6,001 nucleotides of DNA. Origin: Planctomycetota bacterium (lineage in GTDB: Bacteria > Planctomycetota > Phycisphaerae > Sedimentisphaerales > Anaerohalosphaeraceae). Of this stretch, positions 5,666 to 6,001 are shown piece after piece (the first letter of the stretch is position 1; each line of letters opens with the position of its first letter). The DNA lies in NCBI GenBank assembly GCA_030637065.1, contig DAOVVQ010000240.1, positions 1 to 6,001 on the forward strand, written 5' to 3'. The notes under the pieces were generated by a model. That model was not told the origin of the DNA, did no database searches, and saw only the letters and a program-made list of their open reading frames with translations. Both the position numbers and the translations under genes were made by a program.

Positions 5666-5938
5666 TCAAATGCCGAACTTTAGGAGATTTTCGGCTGTGG
5701 ACTGGATGTTTTGTGGTGTGTCGAGCTGGCCTGCTTCGAGTAGTGATTTGGCCCTTTCGACAGCTTGAATGTTGATTTCTTCGGACTCTATGGCTCTTGC
5801 GATAATGGCGTCGTAATCGCTGCGCAGATCGGCGTTTACCGGGCTGGTTTCAGCCTTGCTTTCGCCGGCGGGTCTGCGGGCTGGGCTTAGGTTCGAGCCC
5901 AAATTCGATATTATGTTATTTGTTATGTTTATATCCAT
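5666..5938 (-). CDS. flgM: FlgM-like anti-sigma-28 factor
   Basis: A 90-residue protein with the layout of FlgM, which binds and inhibits the flagellar sigma factor sigma-28 until it is exported through the hook-basal body. The N-terminal 40 residues are polar and probably disordered (SPARRPAGESKAETSP). The C-terminal half is helical: DYDAIIARAIESEEINIQAV (41-60) and then ERAKSLLEAGQLDTPQNIQS (61-80), ending TAENLLKFGI. The VE-AK-L-E-AGQLDT pattern matches the sigma-binding region of FlgM (VE-LK-AI-NG-L-D). The start is the ATG at 5938, with GAAAG seven bases upstream; a TTG two codons earlier is less likely. Upstream, 36 bp carrying this ribosome-binding site and start are duplicated. It is the last gene of its unit before the terminator; flagellar genes would be expected to the right, outside the window. 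Similarity is short and judged by eye. Confidence 0.6.
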   Translation of the reverse strand: MDINITNNIISNLGSNLSPARRPAGESKAETSPVNADLRSDYDAIIARAIESEEINIQAVERAKSLLEAGQLDTPQNIQSTAENLLKFGI

Positions 5939-5991
5939 TATCAACTTTCATTCGGATGTTATGTTTATGTCCATTATCAGCTTTCAGTCGG
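5920..5991 (-). repeat. 36-bp tandem duplication covering the flgM-like translation start
   Basis: Two adjacent 36-base copies (5956-5991 upstream, 5920-5955 downstream on the minus strand) differ at four positions by my alignment. Each contains GAAAG, then TTGATA or CTGATA, then ATGGA[C/T]ATAAACATAACA. The downstream copy holds the gene's real start. The period is a multiple of three. Confidence 0.9.
5948..5974 (-). promoter_or_regulatory. Eight-codon upstream ORF made by the duplication
   Basis: The upstream copy of the start region encodes MDINITSE and stops at TGA (5948-5950), nine bases before the ATG of the FlgM-like gene and in the same frame. Its first six residues equal those of the gene product. 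The stop overlaps the GAAAG of the real ribosome-binding site, so translating ribosomes could affect initiation downstream. Whether it is translated is inference. Confidence 0.5.
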
Positions 5992-6001
5992 ATATATAGT
6001 G

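Overview
The window looks like a chromosomal stretch from a planctomycete, most likely of the Phycisphaerae/Sedimentisphaerales group. This is an inference from three things: a large secreted-type beta-helix protein ending in a single planctomycete-style dockerin motif, intergenic DNA littered with ATCGAA-rich and palindromic repeats, and a short FlgM-like protein. No rRNA, tRNA, transposase, CRISPR array or defence gene is visible.

Layout. Positions 1-2968 (+) hold the 3' part of a very long parallel beta-helix protein built from tandem modules. Its reading frame runs off the left edge, so its true start and signal peptide lie outside. A strong intrinsic terminator (2990-3035) closes it. Facing it on the minus strand is an aldo/keto reductase of the YghZ / L-glyceraldehyde-3-phosphate reductase type (3077-4069), with a plausible promoter at 4103-4131. 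The next 430 bases hold no gene. They carry two copies of a composite repeat and two TAAA-loop palindromes. A small winged-helix protein (4498-4716, minus) follows.

The right third is sparse. A near-consensus promoter with an extended -10 (4926-4954, +) points at a leader of about 170 nt, which contains direct repeats and a hairpin. After it comes a possible 95-residue protein of unknown function (5130-5417), then a short run of imperfect GC-rich repeats. On the minus strand a FlgM-like anti-sigma factor gene (5666-5938) ends at its own intrinsic terminator (5547-5596). Its ribosome-binding site and start codon are tandemly duplicated with a 36-bp period, which creates an eight-codon upstream reading frame that copies the start of the protein.

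The genes do not form one pathway. They are separate, mostly single-gene transcription units: an extracellular or cell-surface protein, a carbonyl-detoxifying reductase, a small putative DNA-binding protein, an unknown small protein or RNA, and the probable edge of a flagellar operon that continues to the right. No clear new multi-gene system is present. The most interesting signals are the duplicated translation start of the FlgM-like gene, the composite intergenic repeat whose second stem is conserved in structure but not in sequence, and the strong promoter driving an unrecognised product.
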